Source: CALXOD01 sp964402715
GTDB taxonomy: Bacteria > Verrucomicrobiota > Lentisphaeria > Victivallales > Victivallaceae
Length of the DNA: 64,000 nt
Direction: 5' to 3'
Assembly: GCA_964402715.1 (NCBI GenBank)
Contig: CAYODJ010000010.1
Location: 6,735-70,734, forward strand
Part shown: positions 1 to 6,046 of the stretch, piece by piece
Layout: each line of letters opens with the position of its first letter
How positions within the stretch are numbered: position 1 is the first letter of the stretch
Program-made: the position numbers and the translations under genes
The notes under the pieces: generated by a model
Databases searched by the model: none
Seen by the model: the letters and a program-made list of their open reading frames with translations, nothing else
What the model was told of the DNA's origin: nothing

Positions 1-445
1 GGTAGCCCCGGAACATCTCCTGCGCGAACGTCTTGCGCATGAAGTGCGTGCCGAACCCGCGTCCCAGCCGGCTGCGGAAAAACCGGTAGACGGTAAGCCG
101 CGAGAGCGGGCGGCCGCTGTTTCCCCGGAAGACAAACCCGTCCGGACGGTCGTGGCCGCGCTTCTGCTCGTCCGCCAGATGCCGCGCTACGAACGGCCGC
201 GCCGACGCAGGAATCGACAGAATCCGGTGCACGGGACGGCCGCCGCGGCTCTTGAGTCTCAGAAACGATATGCGTTCCTTCAGACGGCCTTCCGGATCGA
301 TCAGGTCGAACCGGCGCAGCGCGAGGATCTCGGAGATCCTGCAGCCGGTCGTGACGCCGATCGCCAGAATTGCGGCGTATTTGGTCGGCAGATTCGGGAG
401 AAGCTCCCGGATCCGCGCCAGCGGGACGGAGCGCATGCCGGGCAT
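1..445 (-). CDS. Tyrosine recombinase catalytic domain (partial, no N-terminal domain)
   Basis: Reading leftward from an ATG at 445, the frame runs open past the window edge. It encodes the first ~148 residues of a tyrosine recombinase catalytic domain. Visible are the Arg-I region TTGCRISEILALR, a likely catalytic Lys in LKSRGGRPVHR, and the HxxR box THFMRKTFA. The second His/Trp and the Tyr nucleophile would lie left of position 1. An in-frame TGA shortly upstream means the usual SAM-like core-binding domain is absent, so this is either a catalytic-domain-only recombinase or an N-terminally truncated one. Its ATG shares one base with the TAA of a 14-codon ORF (TAATG). It is the second recombinase of the element, besides the integrase at 4676-5788. 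Activity cannot be judged from this part. Confidence 0.8.
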   Translation of the reverse strand, partial: MPGMRSVPLARIRELLPNLPTKYAAILAIGVTTGCRISEILALRRFDLIDPEGRLKERISFLRLKSRGGRPVHRILSIPASARPFVARHLADEQKRGHDRPDGFVFRGNSGRPLSRLTVYRFFRSRLGRGFGTHFMRKTFAQEMFRGY

Positions 446-473
446 TACCGTGCTCCGCAGGCGTCAACGTCAA

Positions 474-752
474 TCAGATCGGACATTTACACCACTTTTC
501 CTTTCCCGGCCGCCCGACGGCGGTTATGTCGCCGATGCGCAGGGTTCTCTTCCTGTATCTCGGTTCGCCGTTCCGATCCCAGGTCTCCTCGGAGACGACG
601 TCCACCGTCCCCGGCCTCCTCCCCGGCATGACACAGCCTGTCGCCGTGCATAACCTGTGCACGTCCCCGTGCGTCCACCAGCGGACGACCGCCGGCGTAC
701 CCTCGGGGACTTCCACATCGAGATATACGTTCTTGATTCTGATCTTCGTCAT
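474..752 (-). CDS. Small phage-type protein, paralogue of the 3407-3688 product
   Basis: This encodes a 92-residue protein starting MTKIRIKNVYLDVEVPEG. I do not recognise a named family. It is clearly related to the product of 3407-3688: both open with IRI-N, then EG-P-VVRW/VLVRW, then a G-RPGTVD-V core followed by a Trp-Asp, and both end with a basic IG-I segment. The ATG lies one base after the TGA of the upstream 33-codon gene. A longer reading from a TTG would overlap that gene, so the ATG is preferred. It ends just before the recombinase gene and is part of the leftward early operon. The all-beta look and basic character are only suggestive. Function is unknown. Confidence 0.65.
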   Translation of the reverse strand: MTKIRIKNVYLDVEVPEGTPAVVRWWTHGDVHRLCTATGCVMPGRRPGTVDVVSEETWDRNGEPRYRKRTLRIGDITAVGRPGKEKWCKCPI

Positions 753-753
753 G

Positions 754-855
754 TCACAGGATCCATATCGCCGCAATCACGCCGGCTATGACGCCGGCGT
801 CGATCGCCAGGACTGCGATGTAGAACAGCTGAAACCATTCGTTGATCTTCGCCAT
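754..855 (-). CDS. 33-residue single-span membrane peptide
   Basis: A short frame starts at ATG 855-853, overlapping the TGA of the preceding gene as TGATG, and ends one base before the next ATG. It encodes MAKINEWFQLFYIAVLAIDA followed by GVIAGVIAAIWIL, which is one hydrophobic span of about 22 residues with a short charged N-terminus. The tight stop/start coupling on both sides supports translation. Small hydrophobic proteins are common in phage early and lysis regions, but nothing here identifies a holin, a superinfection-exclusion factor or an inhibitor. Function is unknown. Confidence 0.55.
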   Translation of the reverse strand: MAKINEWFQLFYIAVLAIDAGVIAGVIAAIWIL

Positions 856-1448
856 CACGCACCTCTCTGTCTTGCGACCAGATACAACAGCAGATAGCCG
901 GCGAGATCCATGCAGGCGTCCTCGCTGTCGCCGTCGACCTCGGCGAGGTTGGAAATTCTCGACAGCTTGTCGTCCATCCTGACTCTCAGCTGTTCGAGAG
1001 GATCAGACTTGCTGAAAACCCGTCGGGGATTCAGCGCCGAATCCCCGTACCGGCGGTTTTTCTCCAACAACATCGCCTTCAGCTCGTCGCACTTGGCGGC
1101 GATGGCCGCCGCGGAACCCGCCTCCGGCTTCGTCTCCGCAGCTTCCGCCGCCGTCTCCGCGACCGTCCCGATCTTCTCCTCCGTGTTCTCAGTCTTCTTT
1201 CTCATTCCTGCACTCCTTTTCACGTTTCCGGTAAGCTTCAACACCTGCACCGGATATTCCTGCCGCTTCTTCTTCATCATGCTCTCCTTCCATCTTCTGA
1301 CGTACTCGCGATCTCTGGCCGTCGGTCTGTATATGCTTGTCACTTTCCAGAGAGCTTTCGCTGCGAGAATGTTCACGCCGCGATAAGTCGCCGGAAACGC
1401 CTTCAGCAGATTCTCCGCCGTCTCTTTTTTCCTGACATACTCTTCCAT
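855..1448 (-). CDS. Nucleotide-modification-associated domain 1 (DUF1599-like) phage protein
   Basis: About 197 residues from ATG 1448 (MEEYVRKKETAENLLKAF). The C-terminal ~85 residues carry the pattern of the DUF1599/Nmad1 family: ELKAMLLEKNRRYGDSALNP, then DPLEQLRVRMDDKLSRISN and a helical DAC-MDLAGYLLLYLVA tail. Known family members occur in phages and near base-modification genes. The middle is an Ala/Glu-rich linker. An internal ATG at 1205 has a good AGGAG ribosome site, so a shorter ~116-residue form containing only the domain may also be made. The frame is open further upstream into repeat sequence, but that part looks non-coding. Its stop overlaps the next start. Role in nucleotide metabolism or DNA modification is inferred from the family only. 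Confidence 0.6.
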   Translation of the reverse strand: MEEYVRKKETAENLLKAFPATYRGVNILAAKALWKVTSIYRPTARDREYVRRWKESMMKKKRQEYPVQVLKLTGNVKRSAGMRKKTENTEEKIGTVAETAAEAAETKPEAGSAAAIAAKCDELKAMLLEKNRRYGDSALNPRRVFSKSDPLEQLRVRMDDKLSRISNLAEVDGDSEDACMDLAGYLLLYLVARQRGA

Positions 1449-1469
1449 ATCCGTGTTCCGTTCTAAAGC

Positions 1470-1582
1470 TGCGGCGGACGCGCCGATTGCCGGAGCCGCC
1501 GCTCCCCGGGTCAACGTCGCCGCCGTATTTGTGTTCCCGCCCGGCGGCGCCGATCGACGCTCGCGGCAGACAAGGCGGATTC
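1470..1582. repeat. Imperfect ~115-bp direct repeat, copy 2
   Basis: This stretch resembles 1754-1873 over its whole length. A 39-bp core at 1518-1556 matches 1804-1842 exactly, and the flanks share GCGGCGGACGCGCCGATTG and AAGGCGGATT-like ends with scattered substitutions. The copy lies between the Cys-rich small gene and the Nmad1-like gene and supplies the last residues of the former. It is very GC-rich and self-complementary in places (CGGCGCCG). Confidence 0.8.
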
Positions 1583-1729
1583 CTCCAGCCATTTCATCCA
1601 GCAGTGCCAGCACCGCCGGCCCCGTTCCCCGCCGCCGCAGGACACGGACGGCGGACACGTTCTCTCATAGTCCATGAACTTCAGGAACTCGTCGTCCGGA
1701 AGTTCCTCCAGCATCGTTCTGTTCGTCAT
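1511..1729 (-). CDS. Small Cys-rich phage-type protein
   Basis: A 72-residue frame starts at ATG 1729 behind GGAGAA. It reads MTNRTMLEELPDDEFLKFMD, then YERTCPPSVSC and CWHCWMKWLEE. The acidic helix, a Cys pair (CPPSVSC) and a later CWHCW resemble short phage proteins with a CPP-x3-C and CxxCW arrangement, perhaps a small metal-binding fold. The last ~20 residues are arginine-rich and lie in a direct repeat, so the original stop may have been altered by the repeat. It sits between the zinc-ribbon protein and the Nmad1-like protein in the leftward operon. Function is unknown. Confidence 0.55.
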   Translation of the reverse strand: MTNRTMLEELPDDEFLKFMDYERTCPPSVSCGGGERGRRCWHCWMKWLEESALSAASVDRRRRAGTQIRRRR

Positions 1730-1753
1730 TTCTCCATGTGTTCCCCTGTTGAT

Positions 1754-1873
1754 TCGCGGCGGACGCGCCGATTGACCCGGGCCGCCGCTCCCGGGAGGAT
1801 AACCGCCGCCGTATTTGTGTTCCCGCCCGGCGGCGCCGATCGGCGCTGACGGCATGAATCCAGGCGGATTCGT
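1754..1873. repeat. Imperfect ~115-bp direct repeat, copy 1
   Basis: First copy of the repeat also found at 1470-1582, here in the gap between the zinc-ribbon gene (ending 1941) and the Cys-rich gene (starting 1729). It carries the same 39-bp core (1804-1842). A weaker echo (GATTGCTCCGATCGGCAATC) follows at about 1890-1910. Two similar copies in successive intergenic positions suggest a mobile or structured intergenic element rather than coding sequence. Confidence 0.8.
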
Positions 1874-1940
1874 ATGACGGTTCCCGCGGATTGCTCCGAT
1901 CGGCAATCGCGGCCTCCCGGCCGCGCGGTCGCGGAACCCG

Positions 1941-2561
1941 TCATTTCACACCTCCGTTGTTTCTCATCAGGACAAGCATCGCGTTGTCCCCGGGCATGCC
2001 GGTCCACTCATGCCTCGGATCTAGATCCGGAGGAAAGTCCGGATGATTCCGGGGTATCACGATCGGCAGCCCGTTGTTTTCTATCCGCCGCCGGAGCAGC
2101 GGACTGTACTTAACCCCGGAACACTGCGGACATTTGGCGACTTCCACGCCCCGGAAGTTTTCCCAGTCCGCTTTCCGGAAATCCTCCGGAGCCCGGCTTC
2201 CGTCCGGATCGTCCGCCAGCGGAGCGAGGACGTACAGCAGTCCCGCGCCCCTGCAGACGCCGCAGACGATACGCCCGTTGTAGACGTGCCGGTCCCGTTC
2301 CTGCCTCCGGCGGGCAAGCTCCGAGTAATATGCCTTGCGCACCTGCGCAAGAGTCGGTTTCCTGACGTTGCTGTCCATGTTGTCCAGAGCTGCGGCGAAA
2401 CGATCCGCGACCGGCTGAAGCGCCTGCCGAAGCACACCGACGTCGGCGACCTCCTCCTTGATGAACCGCGCCCATTCCGGCAGCCCGTCGCTCTCCGTCA
2501 GACGGCCGAAGTTGGCGGTGTAGAATTCCGCGAATGTCTTCCAGTCCACGGTCAGCTCCAT
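1941..2561 (-). CDS. Hypothetical phage protein with a C4 zinc ribbon
   Basis: A 206-residue protein starting MELTVDWKTFAEFYTANFGR. The N-terminal half (~1-90) is helical. Around residues 95-140 are two CxxC-G knuckles, CGVCRGAG and CPQCSG, typical of a DnaJ-like or rubredoxin-like zinc ribbon. The start overlaps the end of the replisome organizer by ten bases, so the two are probably translationally coupled. A partner of a phage replication protein that contains a zinc ribbon could be a helicase loader or primase accessory factor, but no ATPase motif is present and this remains a guess. I do not recognise a named family. Confidence 0.65.
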   Translation of the reverse strand: MELTVDWKTFAEFYTANFGRLTESDGLPEWARFIKEEVADVGVLRQALQPVADRFAAALDNMDSNVRKPTLAQVRKAYYSELARRRQERDRHVYNGRIVCGVCRGAGLLYVLAPLADDPDGSRAPEDFRKADWENFRGVEVAKCPQCSGVKYSPLLRRRIENNGLPIVIPRNHPDFPPDLDPRHEWTGMPGDNAMLVLMRNNGGVK

Positions 2562-3361
2562 GTGCTCTCATCGAGCACATTAAATTTCTTCACTGGAGCG
2601 GTGGTGTCCTGACGCCACATCTCCGACGACTCCAGATACCGTCCGGAGTCGAACCACTTCTTACACGTGGAGATGAATCGCCGCGCCTCCGGCGGCCACC
2701 GCCGGACGGCGTCGGCGTAGGCGGCCGCCGCAGTGCGGATCGTCTCCAGAGCCCGGCCGACGTCGCAGCCGGGCTTGTCCGCCTCCCGGCGGATCGCCGC
2801 CACGACAGAAAGCACGTCCTCGTGCAGGTTGCCGATGCGGGGGAAAGAGTCGCGGATTTCCTCCGCCTGAATCCAGAGCTGTTTCTCCGCTCCGGTCTCC
2901 TCCCCCGTGCATGCACACGCGCACGTGGTCTCTCTCTCTATTTCTTTATCTTCTTCTCTTCTTTCCCCCCCTATATCCCCCCCGTCCGCTGTACCGTCCG
3001 CTGTACCGTCCGCTATACCATCCGCTGTACCATTCTGTTGGTATCGATTCCAGTTAATTATTGATATCAAGGTATATGCGTTGTTTTTCCGCAGGCAAAT
3101 CACCTGCAGAAAAACCAGCGACTCCAGCAGTCGCGCCACTTTCCGACGCTCCATTCCCCAGCGTTCTCCGAGAGACGTCATATCCGTGACGATCTCTCCC
3201 GGGAGCAGAACGATCTGCCGCTTGTTTCGGATCACTTTCTTCTCCTCCCATGCCGCCATCAGCAGCAGGTCTAGGAAAGCGTGCGTCCGGTCGAACGGTT
3301 TGTCCCAATACCAGTCGCAATCAGTGATTTTCCGGAAAATCCGGATCCATCCAGGTTTCAT
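2552..3361 (-). CDS. Phage replisome organizer / replication initiator-like protein
   Basis: 269 residues from ATG 3361 (MKPGWIRIFRKITDCDWYWD), preceded by GGGAAAG; a TTG twelve codons earlier is less likely. Residues ~1-115 form the winged-helix domain typical of phage replisome organizers and DnaD-like initiators: a W-x-x-W stretch near the start, HAFLDLLLMAAW, GEIVTDMTSLGERWG, RRKVARLLESL, then ISIINWNRYQ. A repeated linker (GTADGIADGTADGTADGG) and a charged segment lead into a helical C-terminal domain with W-PPEARRFIS. Such proteins bind the phage origin and recruit helicase loading factors. The linker repeats are exact at DNA level (2982-3029) and could themselves be origin iterons. It follows the paralogous small gene at 3407 in the same operon. 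Confidence 0.75.
   Translation of the reverse strand: MKPGWIRIFRKITDCDWYWDKPFDRTHAFLDLLLMAAWEEKKVIRNKRQIVLLPGEIVTDMTSLGERWGMERRKVARLLESLVFLQVICLRKNNAYTLISIINWNRYQQNGTADGIADGTADGTADGGDIGGERREEDKEIERETTCACACTGEETGAEKQLWIQAEEIRDSFPRIGNLHEDVLSVVAAIRREADKPGCDVGRALETIRTAAAAYADAVRRWPPEARRFISTCKKWFDSGRYLESSEMWRQDTTAPVKKFNVLDESTWS
2982..3029. repeat. Four tandem 12-bp repeats inside the replisome organizer gene
   Basis: Unit CCGTCCGCTGTA occurs at 2982, 2994, 3006 and 3018 with one or two substitutions in the third and fourth copies. The period is a multiple of three, so the array encodes a repeated Asp-Gly-Thr-Ala linker in the replisome organizer. Direct repeats in initiator genes of temperate phages often serve as the origin; that role here is inferred. 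Confidence 0.8.
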
Positions 3362-3406
3362 TTTTCTTTCCCAATCGATTCGATGCATTCGGGACAACCG
3401 CAGGAC

Positions 3407-3688
3407 TCACCTACCTCCAAGCTGTTTGAGATAGATTATTTTCCCAATCCACACGGTCCATTTGAAGCTGTATTCCGTCTCGACCAAGTCCCAGCTCTGG
3501 AACGCCTGGTGGACGATGTCCACCGTGCCGGGGCGTTCCCCGGCTTTGATCCAGCCGACCGCCATGCAAACCCCTGCACGGGTTTTGGACTTCCCGCTCC
3601 ATCGGACAAGCACCGGCTTGCCCTCCACGATTTCCGCGTTGATAATCTTGTTCTGAATTCTGATTGTCGCAGCCGTTGACTTCTTCAT
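3407..3688 (-). CDS. Small phage-type protein, paralogue of the 474-752 product
   Basis: 93 residues starting MKKSTAATIRIQNKIINAEI. It shares with the 474-752 product the order IRI-N, EGKPVLVRW, GWIKAGERPGTVDIV, W-D and a basic C-terminal IGKI. The ATG lies two bases after the TAA of the excisionase-like gene, whose last codons GAG GAG supply the ribosome binding site. The two paralogues lie near the beginning and the end of the visible early operon. No family is recognised; the conserved PGTVD core and the lack of membrane segments suggest a small soluble beta-rich protein. Confidence 0.65.
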   Translation of the reverse strand: MKKSTAATIRIQNKIINAEIVEGKPVLVRWSGKSKTRAGVCMAVGWIKAGERPGTVDIVHQAFQSWDLVETEYSFKWTVWIGKIIYLKQLGGR

Positions 3689-3690
3689 GT

Positions 3691-3957
3691 TTACTCCTCG
3701 TCTTCTTCCACCTGGTGATAGTGCCTTTCCAGGTAGCGGTTAATGTCAATGGGACGGATCCGGTAGAGCCGATCCGTCTTTATGTAGGCGATCTGGCCGG
3801 ACTGGCACAGGCGGCGCATCGTCTCGCCGGACAGGCCGAGCGCCTTCGCGGCGTCGGCCAATGTTAGAGTCGGCATCACCTGGTAATGCCGCTCTAGCCT
3901 CTCGGCGATGCGGTCGCCGATTGACAGGGAGATCTGTTCGTTAGGGTTAGTTTTCAT
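3691..3957 (-). CDS. Excisionase-like helix-turn-helix DNA-binding protein
   Basis: 88 residues starting MKTNPNEQISLSIGDRIAER. Residues ~30-78 form a MerR/excisionase-type winged helix: LTLADAAKALGLSGETMRRL followed by CQSGQIAYIKTDRLYRIRP and a final IDINRYLERHY. This is the usual layout of helix-turn-helix domain 17 / Xis proteins, which bend DNA near attachment sites or act as early regulators. Its ATG lies inside the end of the ribbon-helix-helix gene in another frame. An operator-like palindrome (3971-3984) sits just upstream of its start. Excision control is the likeliest role given the integrase nearby, but a purely regulatory role is possible. Confidence 0.7.
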   Translation of the reverse strand: MKTNPNEQISLSIGDRIAERLERHYQVMPTLTLADAAKALGLSGETMRRLCQSGQIAYIKTDRLYRIRPIDINRYLERHYHQVEEDEE

Positions 3958-4120
3958 TTGCTGGTTCTCTTTCTATAGATAGAAGATTTTGCAAAATTTT
4001 TTTGTGATACTCGCGCAGCGCAGTGCGCAGTACCTCAGATTTCGTGACCGCCTCGGTGAGGGCTTTCGCCTCATTGAGGCGTCTGATGTCGGATTTATGC
4101 AGATTTACGCTGACAATCAT
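3947..4120 (-). CDS. Ribbon-helix-helix (CopG/Arc-type) small regulator
   Basis: A 57-residue frame starts at ATG 4120 behind a near-perfect AAAGGAGGTGAG. It reads MIVSVNLHKSDIRRLNEAKA, then LTEAVTKSEVLRTALREYHK and a short tail. The hydrophobic-alternating strand (IVSVNLH), followed by a helix, the turn TKSEVLR and a second helix, is the ribbon-helix-helix fold. Such proteins are dimeric repressors. It is the first gene of the leftward operon, directly under a promoter with an embedded inverted repeat, which suggests autoregulation. Its last codons overlap the start of the excisionase-like gene. The gene is short and easily missed, but start site, fold and position agree. Confidence 0.75.
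   Translation of the reverse strand: MIVSVNLHKSDIRRLNEAKALTEAVTKSEVLRTALREYHKKILQNLLSIEREPANEN
3971..3984. promoter_or_regulatory. Candidate operator 2 (TTCTAT-AG-ATAGAA)
   Basis: Perfect 6-bp inverted repeat with a 2-bp spacer, within the last codons of the ribbon-helix-helix gene and just upstream of the excisionase-like start. On the minus strand it contains CTATCTATAGA, nearly the CTATCTATGGA of the promoter site at 4147-4162, so the same protein may bind both. Binding is inferred. Confidence 0.45.
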
Positions 4121-4141
4121 GTGCTCACCTCCTTTCTTTAA

Positions 4142-4169
4142 AGGATACTATCCATAGATAGTTTTTCAA
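4142..4169 (-). promoter_or_regulatory. Early promoter with embedded operator 1
   Basis: On the minus strand TTGAAA (4169-4164) and TATCCT (4147-4142) are 16 bp apart. The spacer holds the inverted repeat ACTATC-CATA-GATAGT (4147-4162), so a bound repressor would block polymerase. Candidates to bind are the XRE protein at 4242, transcribed divergently, or the ribbon-helix-helix protein that is the first gene of this transcript. The leader would be only about 15 nt long. Confidence 0.55.
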
Positions 4170-4241
4170 GCGGTAAATTAAAAAAATCTTTGTTTTTTTA
4201 ATATAAAAGCGGATATCTTATTCAAAAAAGCGAGTCGGATT

Positions 4242-4589
4242 ATGCAAGACATTTACGAGGAAATCCGCGAGGCTATCCGGAAAGAATGGCAAAACGGCGC
4301 AACTCAGCAGGAAATTGCCAACCGTGCCGGCGTGACGAATCCATACATTAACAACCTGCTATCAGGTAAACGCAAGGTGGAGTCGATGAAGCTGGAAACG
4401 TTTTTTAAATTGTTTCCGCAGGCTGAAATCAATTTGAACGGGGCACAGTTTGCGGGCGACCATTCCGTGCAAATCCAGGGCGGGGTTTCCATTCTGGATA
4501 CGCAGGACATGTTCAATAAAATTCTGCGCTCGGAAAAGCTCTCCGCCGAAGAGAAAGTCAAGATTTTAACGGTGCTTCAAGAGAAATGA
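4242..4589 (+). CDS. XRE-family phage-type repressor
   Basis: 115 residues starting MQDIYEEIREAIRKEWQNGA. Residues ~18-60 form a classic helix-turn-helix: TQQEIANRAGVTNPYINNLL followed by SGKRKVESMKLETFFKLF. The C-terminal part has a short beta segment and a helical, charged tail (LSAEEKVKILTVLQEK) that may dimerise. It is divergent from the leftward early operon across a 120-bp AT-rich gap containing an operator-like palindrome, the arrangement of a lysogeny switch. The protein lacks a peptidase domain, so induction would not use RecA-driven self-cleavage. The repressor role is inferred from position and fold. Confidence 0.8.
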   Translation: MQDIYEEIREAIRKEWQNGATQQEIANRAGVTNPYINNLLSGKRKVESMKLETFFKLFPQAEINLNGAQFAGDHSVQIQGGVSILDTQDMFNKILRSEKLSAEEKVKILTVLQEK

Positions 4590-4675
4590 TTTTTAACTGG
4601 TTAGTCTGACGGTCAGAATTTTTTTCTGCTTCACCGGTACGGCGTTTGTCCGCCGGTTGAAGCGCGAGGCGAAAA

Positions 4676-5788
4676 ATGGCGCTGAGAAGACGCGGTAAAA
4701 ACGGTTATTATCATGCCTATTTCCGGACGGTGGTGATGCAGCCGGACGGTACGTTTCGTTACGCATCGACGACGGTCAATCTGTTCACCGACGATCTGAT
4801 TGCGGCGCGTGCGCTCGAGGCGGAATTGATGGCGAAAAGCCGCGCCGCCCGGCTGCATCAGCGCGCGACGGCGAAGCTGCGGCAACTGGAGGTGGCCGCC
4901 GGACTTCGGCCGCCGGAGGAGCTGCCCGGGAAGATTGCCCGGAAAAAGCGGGTTAGGCGGTTGCGCATCGCCGACGCTCTGGAGGCCGCGGCGAAATACA
5001 AGCCGGTCGGCGAAACGACGGCGAAACGGTTCCGGGCGTTCGTGAAGGCGTGCAAACTGCGCTACATGGATGAGGTAACGCCGCAGATCGCGTTCGATTA
5101 TCTGTGCAGGAAAGCGCCGGAGGATCGGAGCGGGAAAAACTTTAACAACATCAAATCCGCGCTCAACTCGGTTTTTCGACTGACGCTGCTCGACTCCGGC
5201 ATGAGTGAATCGCCGTTTGCGCTGATTCCAAACCGGGCTGCGGTATCGGTGCATCAACGGCCGTTTACCGAGGAGGAGTTCCGGCGAATCTACCAAGCCG
5301 CGCCGGAGCCGTGGCGATCGGCCGCGCTGATTGCGTGGTTTACCGGATTGCGGCAAAAAGACGTGTTTCTGTTGAAATGGGCGCAAATTGACGGCGATGT
5401 ATTGACGACGCTGCCCGCGAAAACCGCGCGATACAATCGCGCTGTGCAAATTCCGATTCATCCGCAGTTGGCCGAGGCGCTGCGCGAGATTCCCCGGGCG
5501 GGCGATCGGGTGCTCGGCGCATGGCCGTATGCGCCGAAGGCGATTCAGTTCCGGAGGGTATTCGGGGATCTGCTGCGGCGATTGAACATCTGCGACAATG
5601 CGCAGGGGAAGGTCTGTTTCAATTCGTTCCGGGACAGTTTCATCACCAGATGCGACGAGGCGGGCATTCCGCGCCATGCAATTCGCGGAATCGTCGGCCA
5701 TACCGCCGACAAAATGACGGATCTCTACAGCCATGATCTGGTGACGGCGCGGCGGGTGCAGCAGCTGCCGAGGGTTAAGCTGATTTGA
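4676..5788 (+). CDS. Tyrosine-type site-specific integrase
   Basis: 370 residues, full length for a phage integrase. An N-terminal arm/SAM-like region (~1-190) is followed by the catalytic domain. Arg-I lies in FTGLRQKDVFLLKW, the beta-hairpin Lys in LPAKTARYNRAVQIPI, the second His in GIVGHTADKM and the Tyr in TDLYSHDL. The usual HxxR box reads NSFRDSF, so the first His is replaced by Asn while Arg is kept. The gene ends ~65 bp before a tRNA-Ser 3' end (5855-5877), the normal place for an integrase beside its attachment site. It catalyses integration and, with an excisionase, excision. Its stretch of codons is somewhat lower in GC near the start than the chromosomal genes that follow. Confidence 0.9.
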   Translation: MALRRRGKNGYYHAYFRTVVMQPDGTFRYASTTVNLFTDDLIAARALEAELMAKSRAARLHQRATAKLRQLEVAAGLRPPEELPGKIARKKRVRRLRIADALEAAAKYKPVGETTAKRFRAFVKACKLRYMDEVTPQIAFDYLCRKAPEDRSGKNFNNIKSALNSVFRLTLLDSGMSESPFALIPNRAAVSVHQRPFTEEEFRRIYQAAPEPWRSAALIAWFTGLRQKDVFLLKWAQIDGDVLTTLPAKTARYNRAVQIPIHPQLAEALREIPRAGDRVLGAWPYAPKAIQFRRVFGDLLRRLNICDNAQGKVCFNSFRDSFITRCDEAGIPRHAIRGIVGHTADKMTDLYSHDLVTARRVQQLPRVKLI

Positions 5789-5854
5789 TTGTATGACGGG
5801 CGGGTTTTTGTGTCAAATTGTATGTCTGGAGAAAAAGTGAGTGAATAGCGGGAG

Positions 5855-5877
5855 TTCGAATCCCTCTCTCTCCGCCA
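5855..5877 (+). other. Attachment-site core: 3' end of a tRNA-Ser gene
   Basis: TTCGAATCCCTCTCTCTCCG followed by CCA matches the T-loop, acceptor strand, discriminator G and CCA end of a bacterial tRNA-Ser. No 5' tRNA body precedes it, and the base just before the loop breaks the T-stem. This is what remains at the far end after an element integrates into a tRNA 3' end. It implies an intact tRNA-Ser at the other end, left of this window, and puts the element boundary at about 5877. Confidence 0.75.
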
Positions 5878-6046
5878 GTCTCCGCGCCTCTGTTCAGTGT
5901 GGGAAACAGCCGTCTGTCCGTCCCATGTTCGGTTTTAAACCCCGCATATCGGCTTGCATGTCGGATTCCGGCGCGGTTCGTGAGGAAAGCTGATTCCATG
6001 TGATCATGATCGTCAAGGAATCGTCATTCCGGGTGTCGACCGGATT

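Noticed and set aside
1449..1658. N-terminal extension of the Nmad1-like frame up to 1658
   Set aside because: It runs through the direct repeat and overlaps the Cys-rich gene. Its Ala/Gly/Arg-rich translation is what the GC-rich repeat gives in any frame.
2982..3029. 12-bp tandem repeats considered as a CRISPR or minisatellite-like array
   Set aside because: There are no spacers, the unit is a multiple of three and it encodes a regular linker in a replication protein.
5775..5999. Minus-strand 74-codon frame containing GGERGIRTPA
   Set aside because: This is the well-known false translation of the tRNA-Ser 3' end on the opposite strand. It crosses the attachment site and has no homology of its own.
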